DNA of 64,000 bases from Micropterix aruncella (lineage: Eukaryota > Arthropoda > Insecta > Lepidoptera > Micropterigidae): NCBI GenBank assembly GCA_944548615.1, contig OX155972.1:6974698-7038697 (forward strand), in the 5' to 3' direction. Of this stretch, positions 32,746-44,019 are shown piece by piece. The position numbers and the translations under genes are program-made. How positions within the stretch are numbered: the stretch's first letter is position 1; each line of letters begins with the position of its first letter. The notes below the pieces were generated by a model that had not been told where the DNA came from, made no database searches, and worked only from the letters and a program-made list of their open reading frames with translations.

Positions 32746-34755
32746 TTAATTACACTGTTTTTTTGTTAGTTTTATTTTGCGGTGAGTATTACGCATTGCA
32801 CCAGCCCCGGTTGTAGGAGGGCGGACTGGGGTTCCAGCCATGGGCGGTTATTAAATGGAGCGCCAAATTTATGTGTTTGAAAAAATCTATCTTTTTTCCC
32901 TAAAGGGTATATCATTATCATTCAGGGTGCGTCGTACTATCGATTGTTCGTTTGATTTTTGAACGCATCCTAAATTGATTTTTAAATGCGCGCGTAGTGT
33001 GTGTGATGTCTGCTGACATGAAATTACGACCGCCGCGTCTAGAAACAATCTCACCCATTTCAGAAAAAGATAGGGGCTATACGAGCGGAGACGAATAAAC
33101 ATGAACTGCCGAACGTAAGCGACTGTCGGCCTTTATGTGGCTGATTAGGTTCCCTGGTAATTCGCGCTAGTTTCCTTTGTTAACAACTACACTTTCAAAC
33201 GTGTCGCTATATTGATTACCTAATGTGGTAATAGATTTTCTTGCTGAGCTAAAGATAACTTGATGTATAAAGCTATAGCAAGCAAGATAGCAAAGCTATA
33301 GCAACGCATTCGTCCGCAGTCACCTCGAATATGCGTCTTAAATATGGTCTCCAAGCTATAATGTTCACGTAAAAAAAATTTGAACGTATTCAAAATTTGT
33401 TCTTGAAACATTTGAATTATCGTTTCTTTTTGTCCTTTCCCAATAACAGCAAAGCAGCTAGCTTTCATGGTCTTCAATCACTACAATCAAGAAGAAAATG
33501 TGCAGATGTGGTGTTTTTCCATAAATTGTTGACAGGTTACATTGATTGTTCGGATCTTCTTGGAATGGTATCTTTTCCTGTACCATCGCGACTCACTCAC
33601 CAAACGGAGTTGTTCCACCTACCGTAGGTTGAAACTAATTATGCACAAAACTGTTTTAATTATAGAGTATGTAAAATTTATAATATGCAGCTCGGCGATA
33701 TTGACGTATTCAATTCGTCATCTATCGCTCTTAAAAAAGCAATAATTAATGACGGTGTTGACGTATCATTGTAATCGCACAACCTATATAATATAATATT
33801 AATAACATGTATTCAAGAATATATTTAAATAATAAGTATGACAATAATATGTATACATTATGGAACGTGTATTCACATAAAATTTTATTTACTTATATGA
33901 CTCCCCCGTTCCCAATTCCCACCTCCTTTCATGTGAGTGCATTCTTCATAGAAAACTGTTAAGTGCTTAAATTATTAATATTTAAGTGGAAACATGTTAT
34001 TAGCATTATCTTTGAAACTTAATAATTTTGTACCCAATGTATTGTAAAAGCTGTTTGTTTCCTTAACAATAATAAAACAAAAAATAAATAAATAAAAAAT
34101 AAATATTATACTGTATAATTTGCTGGGACCTAAGGATTGAAGTTGCGTGTACAATCTGTCTTGTCCGATGTCTATACTTAATTATATGTATTTTAAAGAA
34201 ACATATTATACTTCTTTAGATACAGCATGCGATGCCATGTCAAATGCTTTAAATAGGTCCAAAGAAACTAACAAATAATGAAGTCGCTATCCCGACTTAC
34301 GTGAAGATGCTCCCATTTCTCTAACTATGACTATGCCATCTAAAATTTTACCGCTCTATAATATTCTAGAATATAGCCCCAGTTATGCACGCTATTACGT
34401 AGAGATATAACAAAAGTGGGCGCTCTCCCGTTTCGCTAATATCCATAAATATGTCTCCATGGTTCTCGGAATGGCCGAGTTGTGCCTTCGCTGCCTTATC
34501 TGCGGCGAAATTGCGAACGGAATGTGCCTCCAATTCGCCTTCCATTGTCCGAGCGGAATTATTCAAACAACTACCTGATAACGCTACGCAGACCCCGCCG
34601 CGCCACGCCATACCGCAGACCGAGACCGGGACGCAACCAACTATTCACGCTTGTCTGGTTTTCGGTCACGTTTAGTTGCGTCTTAAACTGGGTGCTTATA
34701 CAATTTAGTTTACTAGAGAGCTGAGAACGTTTTATTTATTTAATAACCCTTCGTC
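32745..34755. repeat. repeat Q+R, copy 1, interrupted by a LINE
   Basis: 32745-33279 and 34110-34755 are collinear with 40540-41410 and 41415-42050. The second copy runs straight through this junction (around 41408-41420), while here 33290-34108 is inserted. The R part (34366-34611, minus) has the frame described at 25990. At 34230-34310 (minus) it reads HYLLVSLDLFKAFDMASHA, an RT A-motif relic. Confidence 0.65.
33290..34108 (+). pseudogene. 5'-truncated LINE with 3'UTR and A-rich tail
   Basis: Plus strand. FVRSHLEYAS, ERIQNLFLKHLNYRFFLSF, then RRKCADVVFFHKLLTGYIDC and VPSRLTHQTELFHLP, the conserved post-RT part of jockey/CR1-like ORF2. After a shift comes NCFNYRVCKIYNMQLGDIDV, stop near 33773. 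The 3'UTR (CTCCCCCGTTCCCAATTCCC) ends in AAATA repeats at about 34080-34108. The same 3'UTR is at 7926-8107. Confidence 0.75.
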
Positions 34756-35130
34756 AGGCGCTCTATGCGAATTTTATTGTAATAAGAGCTCGGCCATATA
34801 CCACGAGGAAGTACATCGGCATGACACCAGGAATAAACCCAGTATCTCCAACCGTTCGTAGCACGTACTGCCAAGTTCCAGGCGACTAGTCGATACATAG
34901 GCCTCAAACTTTTTAATAAATTGCCTGAAAGATTAAAAGCGATTAAAAACATCGATATTTTCAAGAGATCCATCCGAGTTTATCTCCTTAAAATTAATAT
35001 GTATGCTCATAACGACGTTGAAAATATTGTGAAAGTAGCATCGTATCTAACCATTTAATACACATTTATTGTCAATTGTTTTGTTATAAACTGTTATGAT
35101 ATAGTCTTTGTTTTTGCTAATTGGTAAGTT
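34756..35130 (+). pseudogene. LINE C-terminal fragment
   Basis: Plus strand, frameshifted: YIGLKLFNKLPERLKAIKNI, DIFKRSIRVYLLKIN, stop at about 35058. This is the C-terminal end of a non-LTR ORF2 (LFN-LP..FK...YL pattern) with a short 3'UTR. Confidence 0.6.
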
Positions 35131-35143
35131 TAAAGTTATATAA

Positions 35144-36175
35144 CCCCTCCAATCGCGAAGTAAAAATTCAGCTGTCACTTACGCCGGCGACATTTTCGCT
35201 TGTAAATTCGGCGCAAGTAAATGAACTTGAGTAAAACGACTATAACTTGTAAACCACTATACGGATCATAAAAAGAATAACTGTAAAATGATCGCATTGA
35301 AATTTGAAATATAAAACATTGTAATATTATCTCGTAAAACAATTAAGATAATAATGAATAAATATTACAAAGTTGGCGAACTGAAAAAAAGTCGCCTATT
35401 GAAATAATTTCGATGTTTTTATCACAAAATACGTAAAATATGCAAAAATTGTAAATACAGTTATGTTCTTTATTAAATACTTTACCAAACTTATATTTTG
35501 TTTTACTTATTTGCATACAAAAACATTTAGTTACTCAGCCAAGAAAAAATCGATGTATTCTCCGAATGTCCGATGTCCGATGTCAAATTAGAAATCAAGT
35601 TGAATTGAGCAAAATATAGCCAATTTTGTGATTATATACGATGTAAATCAAATAATAGCTGTTTCATAAGCGAATTAAACGAATATTACGTCATAGTTCG
35701 CGATTTTTCGTCATAATTCGGGAAAACAAACGAACATTTTTTGCAACGCTAACGTCAAAATATTTTACGCGATAAATCGTGAAAAAAAGCAGATGAGCTG
35801 TCCCAAATAAGAAATTCTCTTTCGGAAACGTTCCTAGAATGCAAATTACTTACGGTTTGGCAGGAAATAGCACAAAAATAAACAAAAATCACAAAATCAC
35901 ACAACACGGACAATGCACAAAAGCGCCGCGGCCACTCGGCGACGGCGCCGACCGATGCGCCGGCGCGGCTTCGCGATACTGATGTTTTTAAAATATTTAT
36001 CGGCAGAGAGTCGTCGTTTAGAGTTGGACTGTTTCATGTATTCGATATCTGTTACTTTAAATATGCGGAAAGGATCGCAAATCGAGCAATAAATCGCATT
36101 TTACGCAGCGCGGAGCGCCTAAACCAAAATTGATTAGCTCAAATCTTAGCGTTTGTAAGCGTCTAACCAAAAATG
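35144..36175. mobile_element. possible long piggyBac-type derivative
   Basis: Left end ATAACCCCTCCAATCGCG (decayed TTAA), right end GGTTAA at 36174-36179. 35220-35560 matches 506-700 and 23400-23700. It contains a GC-rich palindromic patch (35920-35985). Ends are uncertain. Confidence 0.35.
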
Positions 36176-36325
36176 GTTAACTCAAATAGGAAGGGATAAT
36201 TATTGTATATCATCTCTTGGCTAAATTGAGTAACTAGTTTAGGATTAATTTGATGACATTCCTACACAATTGTTATGGTTGTATTGGAAATAAATACATT
36301 TATCCTTATCATTATCATTATCCTA

Positions 36326-36402
36326 TGTGCCACATGAATTTGGGTGCATTGTACCTGACAGGCACAGCATTGAAAATGGCCGTGTTTAACTACCTGTATA
36401 TC
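36326..36402. repeat. repeat P, left part of the interrupted copy
   Basis: Same as 26461-26534; continues at 40487 after the 4-kb element. The last 8 bases (36395-36402, TGTATATC) are the target duplication. Confidence 0.75.
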
Positions 36403-37084
36403 CAGTGCCGGATTAGCCACGTAGCAAGAGTAGCAAATGCTACGGGCCCCGCGCGTTGGGGGGGCCCGCGAACCCACGCCTGCCTGAGCGTAAAATTATC
36501 GCTGCAGCCTGCAACAGGCCAATGGGAAACCCACTTTAGGAAGTTCAAAATTTTACTATACATAGCTGATGATATTGTACACCACATTTAAAAAGTGCGT
36601 GAGGTCGGTTTTTCTTACATTGGAGATATTAATTCCCAAACTCGGGCCCACGCCCCGCCGATGATTATATTTAATGGGCGAGGCGGCCGCTCAAACTTTG
36701 ATCTGGCAGGCATCGAGAATCCCAATTTAGGAAGTTCAAAATTTTACTATATATGGTGATGATATAAAAATCACATATAAAAAGTGCGCGAGGTCGTTTT
36801 TTTATAAATTGAAGGGCTGAAATTCTAAAGGGTCTAAGTGCCAAAAAATCTCAAACCGATATTTTCACGGAAATACAATCAATGTGCCAAGCCCAATGTC
36901 GTATAAAAGAGTCTAAGTGTCTAACTCCGCCCCACTACTACACACAAGCTGTTAAAGCAAGGAGCGGGTCTATGTTCCACTATGCGTGTGCATCGGAAAG
37001 GCGAGTGTGTGTGCTCTGGCGCAAGCTGCGACCGGTACGCGGCGGCGCCGTCTTTTCTATCGTTCAGTGGCAATTAACAAGTTT

Positions 37085-39252
37085 ATGGAGATGGACGTTA
37101 CGCCGGTGCCTTCGACTTCAGACACACATGTTGCGAAAAATCGGAAAGAGAATGTGAAAATTCAACGGAAGAAGCGTCGTTTGTGCGGGGAGGAGTATAT
37201 AACATCAAAAAAGATTAAAATTCCAAAGAAAACGCTGAAAGAGGTTAGTATTATTTTTTAATAATCATTATTTAATAACTTACAGTTGCGTAGCATCGTT
37301 GGGCAAATATACGCGACGTTTCGTCTGTTAGTAATTAAATAATGTAAGGTGGTTTTCATTCACTGGATAATGTGCTTCTATTTAAAAACTATATTATTAT
37401 TTCAGGTTGCCTGCAAGTGTAAATTTCATTGTGGGCAAATTTTACACGAGAGGAGAGAAACCCTTATGATGGAATACTATAGAATTGGAGACGCTATTAA
37501 GCAAGGAACATATCTTCTCGGGCTCATTCAAATAACTCCAGTTGGAAGAAGGCGACACGGTACATACACCAACGCTGTAGACAGTCGCAGACAAACATCA
37601 GTAGCTTATACTCTGCCAGACGGTACTGGGAACCATGTCCAGGTATGCCGTCAGACTTTTCAAGCTGTTTTTGCCATTTCGCATAAGAAAGTCCAGACTT
37701 TGGTGGAAAAAAAGAAGCGCGGAGAAGTGATTTTCATAGACAAGCGGGGATCCGGAAACAAGCCCAGAAAATTCACTGCTGAAATTTTCGAGATAGTACT
37801 GCATCATATTAAGTCTTTCCCTTCTCAAGAAAGTCACTACAGTCGACATGAAACTCAAAAATATTATTTAAGCCCCGATCTTAATATTCACCGTTTATAC
37901 CTGGCATTCAAAGAAAAATACCCAGACTCGCCTGTGACCTACAGATATTACTTTACAACCTTCAAAAAGCATTTTCCCTATTTGAAGTTTGGACGCCCAC
38001 GAACAGATACCTGTTCAAAGTGTGATCTTCTTCATGCTAAACTGAAATGCTCTGAAGGAAGACAAAAAACTCATACTGCTATCGAGCTAGAAAACCATCA
38101 CCGTAAAGCTGAAAGTGCTCAAAATACAATGAAAGCGGATTCGGTAAAATCCCAATCCCCAACGAGCGATACGTTGACAATGGCTATGGACATGCAACAA
38201 GTCATTTTTATACCGACATTGACTCATAGTCAGATGTTTTATAGCAGACAGCTCTCGTGTTACAACCTTTGCGTTCATATTGCTGACAACCAAAAAGCAT
38301 ACATGTGCCTCTGGAATGAATCATATGCCGGAAGAGGAGGTAATGAAGTTGGTTCTTCACTGTTGAAGGTTTTAAATATAATGTCTGCCAATACTTTAAA
38401 AAAAAAAATAGTAATTTGGAGCGACAACTGCATAGGCCAGAATAAAAACCGGATGGTGTTATTTATTCTTATTTATTTAGTTGCCAATGGCGTGTTCGAT
38501 ATCATAGATCATAAATACTTGGTCAGTGGCCACTCTTTCATGTCATGTGATCGTGACTTTGCACAGATAGAACAGAGAAAAAAAGTGGTCAAATGCTATG
38601 AACCTGCAGATATCGAAAAAATGATACGTGAATCGTGTCACAAAAACCCATTCGAACCTATAACACTGGACCAACATGATTTTAAAGACCTCAATGAAGC
38701 CTCCACGGAGTTCCTGAATACAACAAAATTGAAAATATCAACTGTGTCATGGATAAGAATCCAGAAAAACCGGCTACCATATGTTGATTTAATGCAATCT
38801 TTCAATGATCCTATACCTTGGGACACCATCAACATTTTTAACCCCTCAAGCCCCGATTGGCCGATATCGGCCACAACACGATTCAGTGTGACGTCCCCGT
38901 TTTAATTTAATTTGTTTTATTTTATTATGTTAATATGTTTTATTTTAATTATGGGTTCAGTGGTTTGGCAGTAATTATTGTTTTGGTGAGACAGTGTCAT
39001 AATTCAATTTTTTTACTAATTTTTACTAAAAATTTTTGGGACATCAACTTGTCAATCGGCTGAGGGGCCGAGGCCTGAAGGGTTAAAAAGGGAAAAATGC
39101 CCTCTCAACTGAAGGATATGGTACTTCCAATATTGCCTGCCAAGAATAACATATCAAAAGAAAAACTAATTGACCTAAAACAGATGATGCCGTATATACC
39201 TGCTGAACACCAACCATTTTATGATGATTTGATCAATAAAACAGAAGCTTGA
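37085..39252 (+). pseudogene. DUF7869-type transposase-like gene, C-terminus disrupted by a TTAA element
   Basis: Exon 1 (37085-37243) starts MEMDVTPVPSTSD, is rich in Lys/Arg (nuclear-localisation-like), and ends at GAG-GTTAGT. Exon 2 starts at 37406 after TTTCAG, in phase. Exon 2 opens with a cysteine cluster (CKCKFHC) and has [14 protein letters not shown], a second zinc-binding-like motif. Then come [33 protein letters not shown] and [14 protein letters not shown], conserved in DUF7869 proteins and giving three candidate catalytic Asp of an RNase H-like fold. The insertion at 38842-39082 replaces the natural end with a short foreign tail (stop 38903-38905). Without it the frame continues to a stop at 39250-39252, giving about 586 residues. 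Family function is known to me only as transposon-associated. Confidence 0.75.
38842..39082. mobile_element. TTAA-flanked short element inside the transposase coding sequence
   Basis: TTAA at 38838-38841 and 39083-39086. Inverted ends CCCCTCAAGCCCCG and (complement) CCCTTCAGGCCTCG. 241 bp, no coding. It lies in frame within the last 60 codons of the host gene. Confidence 0.85.
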
Positions 39253-39267
39253 TAATACACATTTTAA

Positions 39268-39573
39268 CCCCTTGAGTATGATACGACCAAATCTGGTTCT
39301 GAAACAATTATCCGTTGAGTTTGATACGACCAGATTTGGTTCTGCGTTTTTTTCACTTCTTTGACGTTCTCATATTTATTCATAATTATCTAATTGTTTT
39401 ACAAAATGATATTTCAATATTCTATATTCGAAATTTCAATGCAATCATTGTGCAGTTGTTCTTTTTATGATTGGTGTAGTAGTTTCGTAGTTATAGTACT
39501 TTAAGGTCGATGTCGTCGAAAATCCTGCAAAAGAGACAGATGCATCCATGAAAATACCCATTTACTCCAAGGG
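39268..39573. mobile_element. TTAA-flanked short element just after the transposase stop
   Basis: TTAA at 39264-39267 and 39574-39577. Inverted ends CCCCTTGAGTA and (complement) CCCTTGGAGTA. Inverted relative to the related element at 2261-2624. 306 bp. Confidence 0.85.
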
Positions 39574-40539
39574 TTAAAGGACTGTTGTCATGTCACTTAG
39601 ACCCTTTTTATTATTATTCAGTTACCTACATAGGACATTTCAGGACTTTGGAACTTTAATACTTTTTCTTTAAATATTTGTTGGTGTGAGAGGTTGGCGG
39701 CGGAGTCTCATGACTAAGAATATAATTTTCTTTGTATTTCAATTGAAATAAATAATAATTTCGACAAAATGTTTGTTTTATTCAGTTTTTTTGTTATATC
39801 TCGACTTTAACTTTTTGGCACTTAGACCCTTTAGAATTTCAGCCCTTCAATTGTAGGTATTAATTCCCATACTCGGGCCCGCGCCGCAATATTATGAAGC
39901 GATTTGTAAGCATTGCTCAATAAGGCGAAAAATATGGGGCACTGTTGTGCATTTCCTTTTTTGTAATTATTGTGAGTAAAGTAGGAATTTTTATTGTATT
40001 TTATTTAGTATTCGTTAATAAAGGTGCGCTGTACAATAATGGCTGATCTGTCGGTGTGAATTATATCAAAAACGGTCTGATTTTACTTAGATTGTAGTTT
40101 TAGTCCTAAATTCAAAATTTCACACAGTTTGTTGAAAAAGAAAATTGTACATATGTGAATATTTTTAAAACAACAGTGCCACTGTTGTAAATATATTTTA
40201 TTTTTGTATTTATATTGTCGAATATGATTGAAACTGAGATAGTTGAATATTTCCTCAATTTAATTTTCCTGCGGAGTTTTGGTCGTAGCTGTGGCGCCGA
40301 ACTTTTTTATTTCTCTTTGTAAACATTTTTGGATTACACGGTACCTCCAAAAATTATATTTTATTACCTTGTTTTAGAATTAAAAGGGATCTATCAAAAA
40401 CTTCTATTTTATTTTACACCATAAACTTAAGAACCTAAAGCAAACTAAGGGCCTTTTGAGAGAATTTGCTACGGGCCCCGCGCCTGTGTATATCTGAGGT
40501 CAGTGAACTAATCAACACAAATCAGATACATTTATCACA

Positions 40540-41410
40540 TTGTTAATTACACTGGATTTTTTGTTAGTTTTTATTTTGCGGTTAGTATTACGCATTGCAC
40601 CAGCCCCAGTTGTAGGAGGGCGGACTCGGGTTCCAGCCATGTGCGGCTATTTAGTGGAGCGTCAAATTTATGTGTTTGAAAAAATCTATCTTTTTAACAC
40701 GCTTTTGTTAGGTCGATCTGTATGTAACTATGTAATGGAATCTAAGGTAACTAATTTAACCATCTTCCAAGGATCGTAGCGTCATGAAAATTGGCAGCTG
40801 TATGTAGTTCTGATGACAATACAATAATATGGTACTGTCGAACTGATCTGATGATGGAGTCGGAAGATATGAACTGGAACTTCATGATGGAACATCGTAT
40901 CATAGCTGTGTTTGGACTTGTTAGAAAAGTCTTGGAATGAACTTTGACCACGATTAGGTTTCAAGGTTTTTTGTTTTTCGTGAATTTATAAAAGCGTGTT
41001 TTTAGTGTTTTCTTTTAAAACTGCTAATTTATTATGTCCATAAAGGGCCTATCATTCAGGGTGCGTCGTACTATCGATTGTTCGTTTGATTTTTGAACGC
41101 ATCCTAAATTGATTTTTAAACGCGCCCGTGGTGTGTGTGATGTCTCCTGCCATGAATTTCCCACCGTCTAGAAAATATCTCGCCCATTTCAGAAAAAGAT
41201 AGGGGCTATACGAGCGGAGACGAATAAACATGAAATGCCGAACGTAAGCGACTGTCGGCATTTATGTGGCTGATTAGGTTCCCTGGTAATTCGCGCTAGT
41301 TTCCTTTGCTAACAACTACACTTTCAAAAGTGTCGCTATATTGATTAGCTAATGCGGTAATAGATTTTCTTTGCTGAGCTAAGGATAGCTTGAGGGATAA
41401 AGCTATAGCA
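40540..41410. repeat. repeat Q, copy 2, with an inserted inverted-repeat element
   Basis: Collinear with 32745-33279 (CACTGTTTTTTTGTTAG; GGTTCCAGCCATG; CAGGGTGCGTCGTACTATCG). About 40693-41015 is an extra copy of the AACACGCTTTTA-ended element seen at 13972-14510, with only one 120-bp unit. Confidence 0.65.
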
Positions 41411-41414
41411 ATCA

Positions 41415-42060
41415 AGACTATACTGTATAATTTGCTGGGACCTAAGGATTGAAGTTGCGTGTACAACCTGTCTTGTCCTATGTATGTCTATACCTAATTA
41501 TATGTATATTATTTAAAAAAATCTTTTACTTCTTTAGTAATACAGCATGCGATGCCATGTCAAATGTTTTATATAGGTCCAAAGAAACTAACAAATAATG
41601 AAGTCGCTATCCCGACTTATGTGAAGATGCTCCCATTTCTTTAACTATGACTATGTCATCTAAAATGTTACCGATCTATAATATTCTAGAATATAGCCCC
41701 AGTTACGTACGCTATTACGTAGAGATATAACAAAAGTGGGCGCTCTCCCGTTTCGCTAATATCCATAAATATGTCTCCATGGTTCTCGGAATGGCCGAGT
41801 TGTGCCTTCGCTGCCTTATCTGCGGCGAAATTGCGAACGGAATGTGCCTCCAATTCGCCTTCCATTGTCCGAGCAGAATTATTCAAACAACTGCCTGATA
41901 ACGCTACGCAGAGCCCCACCAAGCCACGCCATACCACAGACCGAGACCGGGACGCAACCAACTATTCACGCTTGTCTGGTTTTCGGTCACGTTTAGTTGC
42001 GTCTGAAACAGTTGCTTATTATATTTAGTTTATTAGACAGCTGGGAATATTTGATGTATT
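41415..42060 (-). repeat. repeat R, copy 3 (LINE-derived, includes RT relic)
   Basis: Matches 34110-34740. Minus strand: GELEAHSVRNFAADKAAKAQ frame (41686-41961), then the relic FVSLDLYKTFDMASHAV at about 41545-41600, resembling the RT A-motif. This copy is continuous with repeat Q. Confidence 0.6.
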
Positions 42061-42540
42061 TATTAACCGCTTATTTGTCACTAGTTACAAACGGAAACAA
42101 AAACACTTAAGCGTCCTTCGAGTATTATTAGTCTTATTTATAAGATTTGCTTGGGACACATCTGAGTTCCCTTCTAGTTAACCCTTGTGTTGCCACCCAG
42201 GTACCCGAGTACTTATCAGTGTACGTTTTGTTAAATATTTTTTTTTTAACGAACGATTGGCCAAAAACCTTTTCGAATCCCCATGTTTTGACTGATCCCC
42301 TATCGAAATTTGCGTTCTACATATTAAAAAAATAAATAGCTTAAAAAAAATGCATTTGAAAAAAAACACGTATTAGCCACCTGGGTACCCGGGTACCTCC
42401 ATAGAAAAAGCGTGATTTCGTATTGTATATCATTTAAAAAACGTTTGTTGCAAAAATATTTATTTATTTATTTTATTTTTCTCTAGTATTACAAGATTAA
42501 ATTTCCTATAATATATTTTACATGATTTAGTCGTTGGTAC
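42061..42540. other. no recognised gene
   Basis: AT-rich. TTAACCCTTGTGTTGCC at 42179 looks like a piggyBac-type left end, but I could not find a right end. GGTACCCG motifs recur at 42200 and 42388. Confidence 0.3.
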
Positions 42541-42550
42541 ATACAAAATG

Positions 42551-43320
42551 TAGAGCCCTGGAAATGTACTAAAAAGTTTGGCTTCAGCGGGATTTTATCA
42601 CCTCACTGCCCATACCGAAATCACATTCGCGAACTTGACAAATTCCATATTTGATGTCTACGCGACTTAATGAACATCAAGTGGTCGAACCGTGTGAGGA
42701 ACACGGAAGTTCTTCGTAGAGCCCTGGAAATGTACTAAAAAGTTTGGCTTCAGCGGGATTTTATCACCTCACTGCCCATACCGAAATCACATTCGCGCAC
42801 TTGACAAATTCCACATTTGATGCCTACGCGACTTAATGAACATCAGGTGGTCGGACCGTGTGAGGAACACGGAAGTTCTTCGACGTGCTAAAGTCAGCGG
42901 AATAGAAGCATACATGGTGCGACGACAGCTGAGATGGTGCGGACATGTCTCTCGTATGGCTGATGAGAGAGTGGTAAAGCTCATACTCTGAACTAAAGAA
43001 CGGCAAGCGAAAACAAGTCGGCCAGCTCCTCAGATACAAGGATGCTCAGAAGAGGCATATGAAAAGGTGCAACATTGAGCCCTCTCAGTGGGAGCGTAAA
43101 GTGGAAGATCGGAGAGTGCTAGTGCAGGGCAATGTAGATGATTTTGAAAAGAAGAGGCTGCTCGACTTAGATGCCAAGCGCTACGAGCTAAAGGCGCGAC
43201 CACCGGCAGCCATACGGTATAATTACATCGATGGTGTCTTGACGTGCGCCAAATGTGCACGCACATTCTAAGCCAAGATCGGCCACATCAGTTACCTGAG
43301 GGCGCACTAGCAAAACCCTA
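42551..43320 (+). pseudogene. non-LTR retrotransposon C-terminal region with 166-bp duplication
   Basis: Plus strand, frameshifted: [39 protein letters not shown], then (43059-43271) [55 protein letters not shown] and a C2H2-like finger (CAKCARTF ... LRAH) broken by a stop where Ser is expected. The segment starting TAGAGCCCTGGAAATG at 42551 is directly repeated at 42717 (period 166). Old copy. Confidence 0.65.
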
Positions 43321-43885
43321 AACCATTATGAAAAAAAAGCCCATAATGCAGTCCCGAACACCACTAGGATGATATATATATCACCTCACTAGGCAGAGCC
43401 TGTATTGAGGTGAAATTTAGTACTGCGTTCATCTGTCGGGTGTATATATAGCCCAGTCAAATAAGGAATTTTAGGAGAAATAATTGGTAATAGCTTAAAA
43501 TTTGGCATAGATGTTCTTTGATGCATACTGTTAAACATACTAAAAGTCCCCTACTCTATCTGTTGAGCTCACGCCGCCATCTTGGAAAATGGCGCCCTGG
43601 TTCAGTTTTTCTCTTATATCTCGCTAACTTTAGCGATATCGGAATTATGTTAATGTAAAAAATATAGCTTTTAAAATTCTCTACAAAAAGTGTTACGTTC
43701 ATTTTTACATATCATATATGAATAAATGAAAATAGTCAATTGACAACTGACAATCGAGCTAGGGAATAGGTGCAACTTTTTGAGTGGGAACCCTGCCTTT
43801 TGTTATTAAAGGCTCATATTTGGCAAAATTATTTTTTAGCTGCTTCTGAGTGGATTTAATCCGGGGGCCATCGGTGTCCACCGCG

Positions 43886-43922
43886 CGGGTGTCAGGGGGA
43901 GGTGGGGGGGGGGGGGGGGGGG
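43886..43922. repeat. poly-G run
   Basis: GGGGGAGGTGGGG followed by unbroken G to 43922. The poly-Gly/poly-Pro frames across it are artefacts. Confidence 0.9.
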
Positions 43923-44019
43923 TTGATGCCGCCGCCCAAAAAACCATTTTGTACATTTTAGTACATTTCCACTTCGATCAAGCCGGGATAACACACTCGC
44001 CAGTCCGTTATATCATTCT

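Larger units (their letters stand above)
36812..39849 (+). mobile_element. DUF7869-type DNA transposon with 36-bp perfect inverted repeats
   Basis: AAGGGCTGAAATTCTAAAGG onward (36812-36847) is exactly inverted at 39812-39847. Flanking ATTG at 36808-36811 and 39850-39853 looks like a 4-bp target duplication: the uninterrupted tandem unit near 36622 has one ATTG at this point. The boundary is uncertain by about 2 bases because the flank is palindromic (CAATTG). It encodes a two-exon transposase-like gene and carries two TTAA elements. A 4-bp duplication and three conserved Asp fit Sola-type transposons; that assignment is inference. Confidence 0.75.
36403..40486. mobile_element. outer element with perfect 8-bp target duplication
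   Basis: TGTATATC occurs at 36395-36402 and 40487-40494, and the repeat P copy at 26461 is uninterrupted, so the limits are exact. The ends CAGTGCCGG and (complement) CAGGCGCGG are weakly inverted. An 8-bp duplication with CAG ends suggests the hAT superfamily, but there is no hAT transposase. The interior has two tandem units (TTTAGGAAGTTCAAAATTTT at about 36536 and 36724), the second split by the DUF7869 transposon. Both ends carry GCTACGGGCCCCGCGC. Confidence 0.75.

Noticed and set aside
43759..43956. Poly-proline / poly-glycine frames
   Set aside because: Artefact of the poly-G run.
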